Assembly (NCBI GenBank): GCA_002450905.1 | Contig: DKAT01000049.1 | Coordinates: 22,434 to 86,433 of the forward strand | Length of the DNA: 64,000 bases | Direction of reading: 5' to 3' | Source: Spirochaetia bacterium UBA6919 | GTDB taxonomy: Bacteria; Spirochaetota; UBA6919 | Part shown: one piece after another, positions 37,626 through 45,770 of the stretch | Position numbering within the stretch: position 1 is the stretch's first letter | Layout: the number at the start of each line of letters is the position of its first letter | The notes under the pieces: generated by a model | What the model was told of the DNA's origin: nothing | Databases searched by the model: none | What the model saw: the letters and a program-made list of their open reading frames with translations, nothing else | Position numbers and translations under genes: made by a program

Positions 37626-38312
37626 TTGATCGATGTCTTATTATTTATCTTATTTGCAGTAAATTTTGCAATCACTATCACTTTGTATATACGTTTTCAT
37701 AATAGCCAATCCGATGCTAGGATTGATGAAATCCGTAAAGAGATGTCTGAAATGATTGCTAAATTCAATAAAGATGCTGATAGAAATATCCAAATCTTAG
37801 AAGATACAATCCAGAAAACAAATGAATCTATTAGAAAATATGAAATTATCAAACTAAACGAAAAAAATATCAATCCCCCTGAACCAATCCCCAATGAAAC
37901 CAATAAAATTATTCCTGTAAATCATACACCCGCTCCTGAAAAGAAAAAAAAGCCATCTTTCATCATCAAAAAAGAAGATAATAATTCTGAACAAGTGACC
38001 AAACCCAAATTTAATGAATTCAACCCTGATCCAAAACCAAAATCATTCATCCAGCAAGCATATGGACAAGCTGATAATAAAAATAAACCTAAAAATCCTC
38101 CTGTTGAAGAAGAAATCATTAAACCCAAACCTGTTGATAAATTTATTAAAACTAAATTACCTGAAGACCTAGACGATAAAAACATCCATCACAAAATCGC
38201 AAGACTCATTGGAGAAGGACATTCCTTAGAAGAAATATCAAGGATTCTTGAAATGAGTCAGGGTGAGATTAAACTTCTGGCAACTCTCTTAAAAAAGAAA
38301 TTAGTAGGCTAA
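37626..38312 (+). CDS. Membrane-anchored coiled-coil protein with C-terminal HTH-like segment (SwrB/DUF2802-like)
   Basis: 228 residues, TTG start with GGGAGGGG upstream. A membrane helix lies at 2-20, then a coiled coil (about 28-75), a Pro/Lys/Asn-rich linker, and a short C-terminal helical motif (IARLIGEGHSLEEISRILEM followed by SQGEIKLLATLLKKKL). This plan (anchor, coil, small HTH-like end) and the place after the flagellar sigma gene resemble SwrB of Bacillus and the DUF2802 proteins of Pseudomonas. It is the last gene of the motility operon; a role in motor or export control is inferred. Confidence 0.7.
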   Translation: MIDVLLFILFAVNFAITITLYIRFHNSQSDARIDEIRKEMSEMIAKFNKDADRNIQILEDTIQKTNESIRKYEIIKLNEKNINPPEPIPNETNKIIPVNHTPAPEKKKKPSFIIKKEDNNSEQVTKPKFNEFNPDPKPKSFIQQAYGQADNKNKPKNPPVEEEIIKPKPVDKFIKTKLPEDLDDKNIHHKIARLIGEGHSLEEISRILEMSQGEIKLLATLLKKKLVG

Positions 38313-38577
38313 TAAAAAAATCTTATAAGTACGCAACTAATCAAATATTATAAAAGTCTTAAAAAAATCATCGACAATCGATTTACAAATAAATACGTTT
38401 CTTATTATTTTATTAAAAAACATCGATATTTAATAAAGATATTTTAAACTGAAATCTATCTTATTCTATTTTACGGTGTTTTATACTCTGTATTTAATTA
38501 GATGAATATGACGAATAATAATTCACGATGTTTGTAAAGTTACAATTTTCATTAATGGTATAAATAAAGGACGACAA

Positions 38578-40326
38578 ATGGATAAAATTCTTGGAATCGA
38601 TCTAGGTACGACTAATTCAGTCATGGCGGTTGTTGAAAATGGAAAACCAATTATAATCCATAATAAAAAAGGTGATCGCCTTACCCCTTCTGTTGTTGCA
38701 TTCACAAAGAATAATGAAATTCTGGTAGGAAAACCTGCAAAAAATCAGAGTATACTCAATTCTGAAAAAACTATTTCTTCCGTAAAAAGGAATATGGGGA
38801 CCACTCAAAAATATCAAATTGGTAAGAATACATATACCCCTCAGGAGATTTCTGCAAAAATCCTCCATAAAATCAAAGAAGATGCGGAAGATTATTTTGG
38901 AACAGAAATTTCAAAAGCAGTCATCACCGTTCCTGCATATTTTAATGACAATCAAAGACAAGCAACTAAGGAAGCTGGACGTATAGCAGGATTTGATGTT
39001 CTGAGAATTATCAATGAGCCCACAGCCGCCGCCCTCGCTTATGGAATCAATGATCATGAAAACCAGGTAATACTAATCTATGATCTGGGCGGAGGGACAT
39101 TTGATGTATCCATTCTGGAAATAGGGGAGGGGGTGTTTGAAGTCAAAGCGACCACTGGAAATAATCATTTAGGTGGTGATGATTTTGATGCAAAGCTAAT
39201 GAATTATGTTCTGAAAAAATATAAGGAACAAAACAACATAGATCTAACCAAAGATATCATGGCTTGTCAGAAACTCAAAGAAGAAATTGAAAAAGTCAAA
39301 ATTGAACTCTCAGAAATAGAATCCGTTGATCTGAATATTCCATTTATTTCAGCAGATGAAAAAGGTCCAAGACATTTAAATATAAATATAAACAGGCAAT
39401 TATTTGAAGAACTGATTCAGGAATATATCGAAGAAACGATCTATCTCATGGAAAAATGTTTAAAAGATAGCAAATTAGAAAAAAATGATATTGACAAGGT
39501 TCTTCTTGTAGGTGGTTCTACTCGTATTCCATTGGTTTATAATTCTGTTGAAAAAGCATTATCAAAAAAAATATCAAAAGGGGTCAACCCCGATGAATGT
39601 GTAGCACTGGGTGCTGCTATACAGGCTTCGATTTTAAGTGGTGAAAAAAAGGGGATGGTGCTTGTTGATGTTACTCCTCTCTCAATGGGAATAGAAATCG
39701 AAGGAGGTGTTTTTGTCCCTATAATTGAAAGAAATTCAACGATACCTATTACGAAAAGTAAATTATTTACAACGATATCTGATTATCAGCAAAGTGTTGA
39801 AATCCGTGTATATCAGGGTGAAAGAGTCCGCTGTGTGGATAATATATCCCTGGGTGAATGCCAATTAAAAAATATTAGACCAGCCAAAAAAGGTCTCCCT
39901 CGAATTGAAGTAAATTTTGTCATTGATGTCAATGGGATCTTACAAGTCAGCGCTAAAGATCTAGATAGTGGAAATATGCAGAAAGTAATCATAAAAAATC
40001 CCACCAGCCTCTCGGATGAGAAAATACAAAATATTATTGAAAATGCCAAAAAAAATAAACACACGGATCAGGAAGTATTAAAAATTGAGCAAATAAAACA
40101 ATTGTTTGATACAAGTTATCAGCGTTTAAAACTATTATATGAAGATAAAATAAATATAATTGATGCGAATTTAAAGAAGGATATACAGACAGCCCTCAAG
40201 AAATCCGAAAAAAAAATTAAAAGACCAAAATCTGATGAACTGGTTGATTTAATAGATCAAATGGATTTTCTCTACGAAGAATTAAAAATAAGTTATTCCA
40301 ATGACAGAGAAGGGGTAGAAGTTTGA
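38578..40326 (+). CDS. Hsp70/DnaK-family chaperone, short form
   Basis: 582 residues. The ATPase domain is intact (ILGIDLGTTNSVMAVVENG; ITVPAYFNDNQRQATKEAGR; RIINEPTAAALAYG; IYDLGGGTFDVSILE; LLVGGSTRIPLVYN). The substrate-binding domain has TPLSMGIEIEGGVFVPIIER and VNFVIDVNGILQVSAKD, but the lid is short and the acidic EEVD-like tail of housekeeping DnaK is absent. The adjacent J-domain gene overlaps it, and no grpE or CIRCE element is nearby. I think it is a specialised paralogue rather than the main heat-shock DnaK, but it could be the only copy. Confidence 0.88.
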   Translation: MDKILGIDLGTTNSVMAVVENGKPIIIHNKKGDRLTPSVVAFTKNNEILVGKPAKNQSILNSEKTISSVKRNMGTTQKYQIGKNTYTPQEISAKILHKIKEDAEDYFGTEISKAVITVPAYFNDNQRQATKEAGRIAGFDVLRIINEPTAAALAYGINDHENQVILIYDLGGGTFDVSILEIGEGVFEVKATTGNNHLGGDDFDAKLMNYVLKKYKEQNNIDLTKDIMACQKLKEEIEKVKIELSEIESVDLNIPFISADEKGPRHLNININRQLFEELIQEYIEETIYLMEKCLKDSKLEKNDIDKVLLVGGSTRIPLVYNSVEKALSKKISKGVNPDECVALGAAIQASILSGEKKGMVLVDVTPLSMGIEIEGGVFVPIIERNSTIPITKSKLFTTISDYQQSVEIRVYQGERVRCVDNISLGECQLKNIRPAKKGLPRIEVNFVIDVNGILQVSAKDLDSGNMQKVIIKNPTSLSDEKIQNIIENAKKNKHTDQEVLKIEQIKQLFDTSYQRLKLLYEDKINIIDANLKKDIQTALKKSEKKIKRPKSDELVDLIDQMDFLYEELKISYSNDREGVEV

Positions 40327-41198
40327 TGACTAAACATCATGATGAAAATTATTATAAAGTGTTGGGAATTGAGTACCACGCAACGGACAATGATATAAAG
40401 AGTGCGTATAGGCGATTAATGTTACAATACCATCCTGATGTTTCAAAGGAGCCAGTCCGTGTTGATAACTTTGAGAGGGTAGTCAGAGCTTATAAAGTCC
40501 TCAGTGATTCTAAAAAACGGGCTGAATATAATCGAATAAATAATATTAATGCATTTCGATTTACAAACCATTCATACACTGGATTCAAGGAAACTCATGT
40601 CAAGGAATTTCCTGAAGAAAAACCAATCAAATCAAGTGTATTTAGTTCATTCACAGATCGATTTTTTAATAGGAACCCAGAAGAAAAAATATCAGACGAA
40701 CTTAATAATGCATTTCACGTCTCAGATGATATTATAAAACTGGATATAGAAGACCTTATCAATCAATATGAAATCAGTACAAATAAATTTGTCAGGATAG
40801 AATCATTAAAAGCTATTGTAAAAAAATTGGGAAAAATGAGTTATAAAATAATAGAAAATGCCTTAGAGGATACAAGTAAAGAGGTTAGAGAGGTTGCTAT
40901 TAAGGCAATTGGATTACTACAAATCAGACAGGGAATCTATTCCCTTGAAAAGTTATATAAAGAAAGCAGTACGGATGTTAAAAAATCGATAGTAATATCA
41001 GTAGCTAACTTGCAATTTCAAAAAAGTAATGATCTTTTATTGAAGTTTTGTTATGATTACAATGATGATATAAAATTGATAGCTTTAAAGGCAGTTCAGC
41101 AATATAAATTAAAAAATGTATCGCTATTAAAAGGCTTGCTGCACGATAAAAACCCGTCCATAAAACAGTTAGTCCAAAATATCCTTAAAAATAGCTAA
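40326..41198 (+). CDS. J-domain protein with HEAT-like repeats
   Basis: 290 residues; ATG at 40326 within the Hsp70 stop (TGATG), so translation is coupled. The N-terminal J domain (YYKVLGIEYHATDNDIKSAY, then the essential HPD in LQYHPDVSKE) recruits Hsp70. There is no Gly/Phe or zinc-finger region as in DnaJ; instead residues 140-290 contain helical HEAT-like repeats (IENALEDTSKEVREVAIKAI; GLLQIRQGIYSLEKLY; LLKGLLHDKNPSIKQLVQ). It is thus a client- or site-specific co-chaperone for the Hsp70 encoded before it. Confidence 0.85.
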   Translation: MTKHHDENYYKVLGIEYHATDNDIKSAYRRLMLQYHPDVSKEPVRVDNFERVVRAYKVLSDSKKRAEYNRINNINAFRFTNHSYTGFKETHVKEFPEEKPIKSSVFSSFTDRFFNRNPEEKISDELNNAFHVSDDIIKLDIEDLINQYEISTNKFVRIESLKAIVKKLGKMSYKIIENALEDTSKEVREVAIKAIGLLQIRQGIYSLEKLYKESSTDVKKSIVISVANLQFQKSNDLLLKFCYDYNDDIKLIALKAVQQYKLKNVSLLKGLLHDKNPSIKQLVQNILKNS

Positions 41199-41261
41199 CT
41201 TGTGCATTTTATAAAAAAGTATGGTTGATTTATGGTGAAATAGCTTTAAACTTTATAATAC

Positions 41262-41292
41262 TTTTCCCATGATTTTCCCATACCTTTCCCAT
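41262..41292. repeat. Three 11-bp phased direct repeats
   Basis: TTTTCCCAT, TTTTCCCAT and CTTTCCCAT start at 41262, 41273 and 41284, each 11 bases apart, close to one helical turn. They lie between convergent gene ends, not in an obvious promoter. OmpR/PhoP-type regulators bind direct repeats with this spacing, so it may be a protein site, or the 5' region of an unrecognised small transcript. Confidence 0.45.
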
Positions 41293-41388
41293 GTTTATAA
41301 AGGATGTTATTTGTTTGAAATTATATTGAAAAAACATTATAACAAGATTTAAATGTGGATTACAGAAACCTTCTAAAAGATGAATGCA

Positions 41389-41427
41389 AATAACAAATCT
41401 GATGAGAATTATTTTAGGTTTGTTATT
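41389..41427 (-). terminator. Inverted repeat at the end of the lipoprotein gene
   Basis: AATAACAAA and TTTGTTATT are perfect 9-bp arms around a 21-base loop, overlapping the stop codon of the minus-strand lipoprotein gene. It may act as a weak transcript end for this gene, though no long T-run follows. Confidence 0.3.
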
Positions 41428-42022
41428 CTAATTTACGCCACATTTTTAGACGATTATCCCAATATGTAGGGTTTAGATGTTTAAATCGAGGTTTTGATTG
41501 GTTTTTCTGATTGTCAAGGTGAGTTTTATAGAGATTTGAAAGGCGATTAATTTCCTCCATTTGTATGTTTGTAGGTTCAGGATTTTTATATGATTTTGCA
41601 GTATCTAATTGAATCAAAGCATCTTGATATTTTTGATTCCTTCCAAGATTTTTTGCTTCCGAGATTAAATCATTGATCTTTTGTAGTTGTTTGTATTTTT
41701 TTAATAATTCGTTAATTTCTTTTTGTTGTTCAGGTGTGAGATTTTGACTATTTTCTTCAGCACCTGGCTCGCTTGATTTACCAAGATTTTTTGCTTCATT
41801 TAATTTTTTTATGGCTTGTTTATATTCTCCTTTATCTCCAAGTTCTTTTGCTTCCTGGATTAGTTCATCTACTTTATTTTTATTTTCTTTGTTATTATTT
41901 GGCTTGTCATCCTTAATTACTTTCTCTTTTTTAATTTCAGGTTTTTTTGTTTCATTTCCAGAACAATTCATAATGAATACGCTTAGGAGAAATATATTAA
42001 ACACAGTTATTATTACTTTCAT
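41423..42022 (-). CDS. Coiled-coil lipoprotein of unknown function
   Basis: 199 residues from the ATG at 42022, chosen because it gives a standard lipoprotein signal (MKVIITVFNIFLLSVFIMNC, acylated Cys20). An in-frame upstream start would add 20 residues ahead of the signal. The mature part is Lys/Glu/Asn-rich, with two similar helical units (DELIQEAKELGDKGEYKQAI and NDLISEAKNLGRNQKYQDAL), which resemble TPR-like helices. It ends with a distinct PRFKHLNPTYWDNRLKMWRK tail. No relation to neighbours is evident. Confidence 0.7.
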   Translation of the reverse strand: MKVIITVFNIFLLSVFIMNCSGNETKKPEIKKEKVIKDDKPNNNKENKNKVDELIQEAKELGDKGEYKQAIKKLNEAKNLGKSSEPGAEENSQNLTPEQQKEINELLKKYKQLQKINDLISEAKNLGRNQKYQDALIQLDTAKSYKNPEPTNIQMEEINRLSNLYKTHLDNQKNQSKPRFKHLNPTYWDNRLKMWRKLE

Positions 42023-42190
42023 AACACATCCATCATTTATTATATGTATAATAAATATAACACGTAATTTTAAAAAAATCAAATTTGAATAATTATCATA
42101 TTAAATTAAAGCAGATAGGATATGGTTCAAGAGATCTCACCATAACAATTTGCAAGTTTGATTTTAAAAGAAGAATATTGGTATAGATTA

Positions 42191-42487
42191 TTACATTTGA
42201 TTTTGGAAATCTTGTTGAGCTTTTTGTAATTTATCAATTAAAGAGATTTCTTCGGAAGTAATACCTCTAAGGGTTTTACCAATTGCATTTTCAGCCCAGA
42301 TGATTAAGATACGAATATCTCTTTCAGAGAGATCTAATTTACCAGAATTTGAATTTTTTAACTTATACATAGTTATACTTTCTTCAGGGAAAATAACATT
42401 ACCATCTCCAAAATGGCCTCCAGATATTGTATTTTCAGCCCAAATGATCATTTGACGAAGTTCCAGATTAGTTAAAGCAATATCCAT
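42191..42487 (-). CDS. Small protein with an internal duplication, downstream of accC
   Basis: 98 residues made of two similar halves: LTNLELRQMIIWAENTISGG and LSERDIRILIIWAENAIGKT, each with an IIWAEN core. No signal peptide or membrane helix. It starts 3 bases after accC and is certainly in the same transcript. I recognise no family; a short all-helical fold is likely, and a link to the carboxylase or to fatty acid synthesis is inferred from position only. Confidence 0.75.
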   Translation of the reverse strand: MDIALTNLELRQMIIWAENTISGGHFGDGNVIFPEESITMYKLKNSNSGKLDLSERDIRILIIWAENAIGKTLRGITSEEISLIDKLQKAQQDFQNQM

Positions 42488-42490
42488 AGT

Positions 42491-43843
42491 TCAATCCTTG
42501 TTGTCATTTAAAGAAAAGTCTTGTATAAAATAAGTTGAGTAATCTCCTTTTAAAAACTTTTTATCTTCCATAACTTTCCTGTGAAAGGGAATTGTAGTTT
42601 CAATACCTTCTATGATAAACTCATTCAGACTACGTTTCATTTTATTGATCGCATCGGCTCGATCTTCTCCCCAGACTATTAGCTTAGCCAGAAGGGAGTC
42701 ATAATATTTAGGAATCATATATTCAGTATATAAATGGCTATCTACCCTTACTCCAAAACCGCCTGGTATGTGATATGATTCTATTTTTCCGATGGAAGGG
42801 GTAAAATTTGTATATGGATTTTCAGCATTAATTCTACACTCAATGGCATGACCCCGGAACTGGATATCTTCCTGCTTGTAACGTAATTTTTTTCCATCTG
42901 CCACAAGAATTTGTTCTTTTATAAGGTCAATCCCGGTGAGTAGTTCTGTAACCGGATGCTCAACCTGGATACGGGTATTCATTTCCATAAAATAGAACCG
43001 CCCCTTGTGGTCAACAAGAAATTCTATAGTACCAACGCCCACATAATTCACAGCCTGTGCACCTATAATAGCTGCTTCACCCATGGATTTGCGTAGTTTA
43101 TCATCGATGTAGGGTGATGGGGACTCTTCAAGAAGTTTTTGGTGACGTCGTTGAATGGAACAGTCTCTTTCTCCAAGGTGAATCACATTTCCTTTTTTGT
43201 CAGCTAGGATTTGAATTTCGATGTGATGTGGATTTTCGAAGAATTTTTCTATATAGACTTGAGGGTTATGAAAGGCATTTTCAGCTTCTGATTGGGCTAA
43301 TTTGAAGGAATCGCGAAATTCTTTTTCTGAGGGCACCATTCGCATTCCCTTTCCACCACCACCTGCAGTAGCTTTGATGATAACAGGGAAACCAATTTGT
43401 TTTGCCTGTTCAAATCCTTCTTCAATATCAGTAATAATTTCTGTACCAGGAATGACAGGGACTCCCGCTTCTATCATCACCTTACGGGCTTTTGCCTTAT
43501 CTCCCATCATATCAATGACTTTTGGTGGTGGTCCGATGAAGTGAATTTTATTTTCTTCGCAGATTTGTGCAAAACGGGAATTTTCAGCAAGAAATCCATA
43601 TCCCGGATGAATAGCATCTGCACCTGTGATTTCTGCAGCACTGATAATACTTGGTACGTGGAGATAAGAATTTATTGCTTCAGGGGGGCCGATACAGACA
43701 TCTTCATCTGCAAAACGTCTATGTAAGCTAAATTCATCAGCTATGGAATGGACAGCTACGGTAGCAATACCTAATTCTTTGCATGTTCTTATGATACGAA
43801 GGGCGATTTCACCTCGGTTAGCAATCAATATTTTTTTAAACAT
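42491..43843 (-). CDS. accC: Acetyl-CoA carboxylase biotin carboxylase subunit AccC
   Basis: 450 residues, full length. Catalyses ATP-dependent carboxylation of biotin on the carrier protein. Motifs: KILIANRGEIALRIIRTCKE, ATP-grasp glycine loop KATAGGGGKGMRMV, EKFFENPHHIEIQILADKKG, HLGERDCSIQRRHQKLLEES and FYFMEMNTRIQVEHPVTEL. It follows accB by 13 bases. All catalytic residues I can place are intact, which makes the missing biotin lysine in the neighbouring AccB striking. Confidence 0.96.
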   Translation of the reverse strand: MFKKILIANRGEIALRIIRTCKELGIATVAVHSIADEFSLHRRFADEDVCIGPPEAINSYLHVPSIISAAEITGADAIHPGYGFLAENSRFAQICEENKIHFIGPPPKVIDMMGDKAKARKVMIEAGVPVIPGTEIITDIEEGFEQAKQIGFPVIIKATAGGGGKGMRMVPSEKEFRDSFKLAQSEAENAFHNPQVYIEKFFENPHHIEIQILADKKGNVIHLGERDCSIQRRHQKLLEESPSPYIDDKLRKSMGEAAIIGAQAVNYVGVGTIEFLVDHKGRFYFMEMNTRIQVEHPVTELLTGIDLIKEQILVADGKKLRYKQEDIQFRGHAIECRINAENPYTNFTPSIGKIESYHIPGGFGVRVDSHLYTEYMIPKYYDSLLAKLIVWGEDRADAINKMKRSLNEFIIEGIETTIPFHRKVMEDKKFLKGDYSTYFIQDFSLNDNKD

Positions 43844-43856
43844 AATACCTATTTAA

Positions 43857-44318
43857 TTATTCTTCTTTTAATTGTTCATTATCTATTAATTTAAGTCTGA
43901 AAAGGGGTTGTCCATATTCAACGGCCTGGCCATCTTCTACAAGGACTTCAACTATTTTACCCTGGATTGTGGAGATAACTTCATATTGAAGATTCATTGA
44001 TCGGATATGTGCAACAACTTTACCCTTCGTTATAATTTCTCTTAATTTTACGAGAGATTTACCACCCTTGGATTCACTTCTTTGAAAGAAACCGATATAG
44101 GGGGATAGGATATCCTGTGTGTCTTTAATGTCTTGTTCCTGCTCCTGTACATTTGTTTCAGATTCTTGAATTTGAGGGGGCTGAGGATGAGAGTAGGATT
44201 TAAAAGCATTATCAGAGCGAATAACTTCGATTTTCTTTTGGGAGTTTTCAATTTTAAAATATTTTGTATCCGTTTCTTTCAAGGCGGACATGATATCTTC
44301 GATTAGTTTAATATTCAT
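43857..44318 (-). CDS. accB: AccB-like biotin carboxyl carrier protein lacking the biotin-attachment lysine
   Basis: 153 residues from ATG 44318. Layout as in BCCP: a short N-terminal helix (IEDIMSALKETDTKYFKIEN), an acidic Gln/Glu linker, then a biotinyl-like domain (SPYIGFFQRSESKGGKSLV; KGKVVAHIRSMNLQYEVIST; GKIVEVLVEDGQAVEYGQPL). Where the family has EAMKM, with Lys biotinylated by BirA, this protein has RSMNL: Asn109 (codon AAT at 43992-43994). It should not accept biotin. The gene lies between efp and accC, the normal accB place. Either another carrier is used with this AccC or the protein has a non-biotin role. Confidence 0.85.
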   Translation of the reverse strand: MNIKLIEDIMSALKETDTKYFKIENSQKKIEVIRSDNAFKSYSHPQPPQIQESETNVQEQEQDIKDTQDILSPYIGFFQRSESKGGKSLVKLREIITKGKVVAHIRSMNLQYEVISTIQGKIVEVLVEDGQAVEYGQPLFRLKLIDNEQLKEE

Positions 44319-44345
44319 TTTTACCACTAATTTAGAGAAAAATTA

Positions 44346-44906
44346 TTATCGGACACGCTCAACATATTCACCGGATCTGGTGTCTATCTTTATTTTTTCA
44401 TTATTGTTCACAAAAAGAGGCACCTGAAGGGTATATCCAGTTTCAACTGTAGCCGGTTTTGTTGCACCACCAACAGTATCCCCCTTTAAACCTGGTTCAG
44501 TGAAGGTGATTTCCAATTCAACAAACATAGGTGGATATAAATTAATAATTTGGCCTTCATAGAGTTCCACTTCGATATCCATCCCTTCTTTGAGGTAATT
44601 CATAGCGTCATTAATAACTTCTTTTGGGATATGCTCCTGCTCGTAAGTCTCAGAGTCCATAATAACGATATTATCTCCGTCTTCATAGAGATATTGGACT
44701 TTTCGACGCTCAAGATATGCATCTTCAATTTTTTCTTCTGATCGGAAGGTCATTTCAACGATGTTATTTTTCTTTAGTAGACGTAATTTAGTTCTGACAA
44801 AAGCACCACCTTTCCCTGGTTTTACGTGTTGGTGTTCAGTAACAGAATATAATTCATTTTCTAATTTAATTACTGTTCCCTTCCTTAAATCATTTGCTGA
44901 AATCAT
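44346..44906 (-). CDS. efp: Translation elongation factor P
   Basis: 186 residues, three-domain EF-P. The modified-loop segment is HVKPGKGGAFVRTKLR with Lys at the tip, so the lysyl- or similar modification site is conserved. The C-terminal domain has EITFTEPGLKGDTVGGATKP and ETGYTLQVPLFVNNNEKIKI. EF-P rescues ribosomes at polyproline stretches. The efp-accB-accC order is widespread in bacteria. Confidence 0.96.
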   Translation of the reverse strand: MISANDLRKGTVIKLENELYSVTEHQHVKPGKGGAFVRTKLRLLKKNNIVEMTFRSEEKIEDAYLERRKVQYLYEDGDNIVIMDSETYEQEHIPKEVINDAMNYLKEGMDIEVELYEGQIINLYPPMFVELEITFTEPGLKGDTVGGATKPATVETGYTLQVPLFVNNNEKIKIDTRSGEYVERVR

Positions 44907-45026
44907 TTAGTTCATGCCTCATAAAAAAATATAAAAATATAATATCAAATATACCAAATATGGTAGATTGATACACCTAAGTTATCTAAAAGTTTATTGA
45001 TTGTCAAGTTATATCAAGAAAAAATC

Positions 45027-45479
45027 CTATTCTTCTTCCTCTGATTCCTTTAATAGATCGATCATCGAGAGTAAGGCTAATTCGTATCCCTTGGGGCCTA
45101 ATCCCATGATGATTCCCTTGGCTATATCGTGGAAGTATGATTTTTGTCTAAAATCTTCTCTTGTATAGATATTTGATAAATGAACTTCTATGAATAATAA
45201 ATCTCTTGCAAGAATAGCATCCCTTATTGCGACAGAAGTGTGCGTATAGGCAGCAGGATTGATTATAAGACCATTGGCCGATATACCCTCCTCCTGAATG
45301 TAATCCACTATGGCACCTTCGTGATTTGAGGAAAATGTTTTGATTTCAATATTATTTAATTTACCCAAACTAATCAAATCGTTATTTATTTCATTGAGGG
45401 TTTTTATACCATAAATATTTTTTTCTCTGGTACCCAAAAGATTCAGGTTTGGTCCGTGTATAACCAATATTGTTTTCAT
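45027..45479 (-). CDS. aroQ: 3-dehydroquinate dehydratase, type II
   Basis: 150 residues from ATG 45479 (an alternative start 4 codons upstream is less likely). Converts 3-dehydroquinate to 3-dehydroshikimate in the shikimate pathway. Motifs: ILVIHGPNLNLLGTREKNIY with the catalytic Tyr loop, SNHEGAIVDYIQEE, NPAAYTHTSVAIRDAI with the catalytic His, and VHLSNIYTREDFRQKSYF. The chain is about the family length. It precedes efp by 120 bases. Confidence 0.95.
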   Translation of the reverse strand: MKTILVIHGPNLNLLGTREKNIYGIKTLNEINNDLISLGKLNNIEIKTFSSNHEGAIVDYIQEEGISANGLIINPAAYTHTSVAIRDAILARDLLFIEVHLSNIYTREDFRQKSYFHDIAKGIIMGLGPKGYELALLSMIDLLKESEEEE

Positions 45480-45620
45480 TCTACATTCCAAATAAAAAAT
45501 TATTACCCTTGAATTTATTTTTAAATGGTATACATTATTAATATTCTTTTGTCGATAAAATTATATATAATAGAATATTCTAATGTAATACAATAATTAG
45601 GGTATTCAATCCGATTTAAA

Positions 45621-45671
45621 AAACTGTATACAAACTATCATATGATTTTGAATTCCTTTATAATACAGTTT
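45621..45671. repeat. Inverted repeat upstream of the hydrolase gene
   Basis: AAACTGTAT (45621-45629) and ATACAGTTT (45663-45671) are perfect 9-bp arms separated by 33 bases, about 100 bases upstream of the metallo-hydrolase gene. The spacing is long for an RNA hairpin; each arm could be a half-site for a regulator. Confidence 0.3.
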
Positions 45672-45770
45672 ATGAGCAGTCACATAACGATTCTTGGGTA
45701 TTGATTTCAATTTAATATGATTTTTAGTATAGTAAATATAATATAAAATAATAATTTTTAATGGAAAATA

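Noticed and set aside
38313..38577. Search for a heat-shock element (CIRCE) upstream of the Hsp70 gene
   Set aside because: No TTAGCACTC-N9-GAGTGCTAA or near match; only A/T-rich DNA without a clear promoter was seen.
44907..45026. TTGACA upstream of efp on the minus strand (45002-45007) as a promoter
   Set aside because: The hexamer at the right distance (TAACTT) matches the -10 poorly, so it is not listed.
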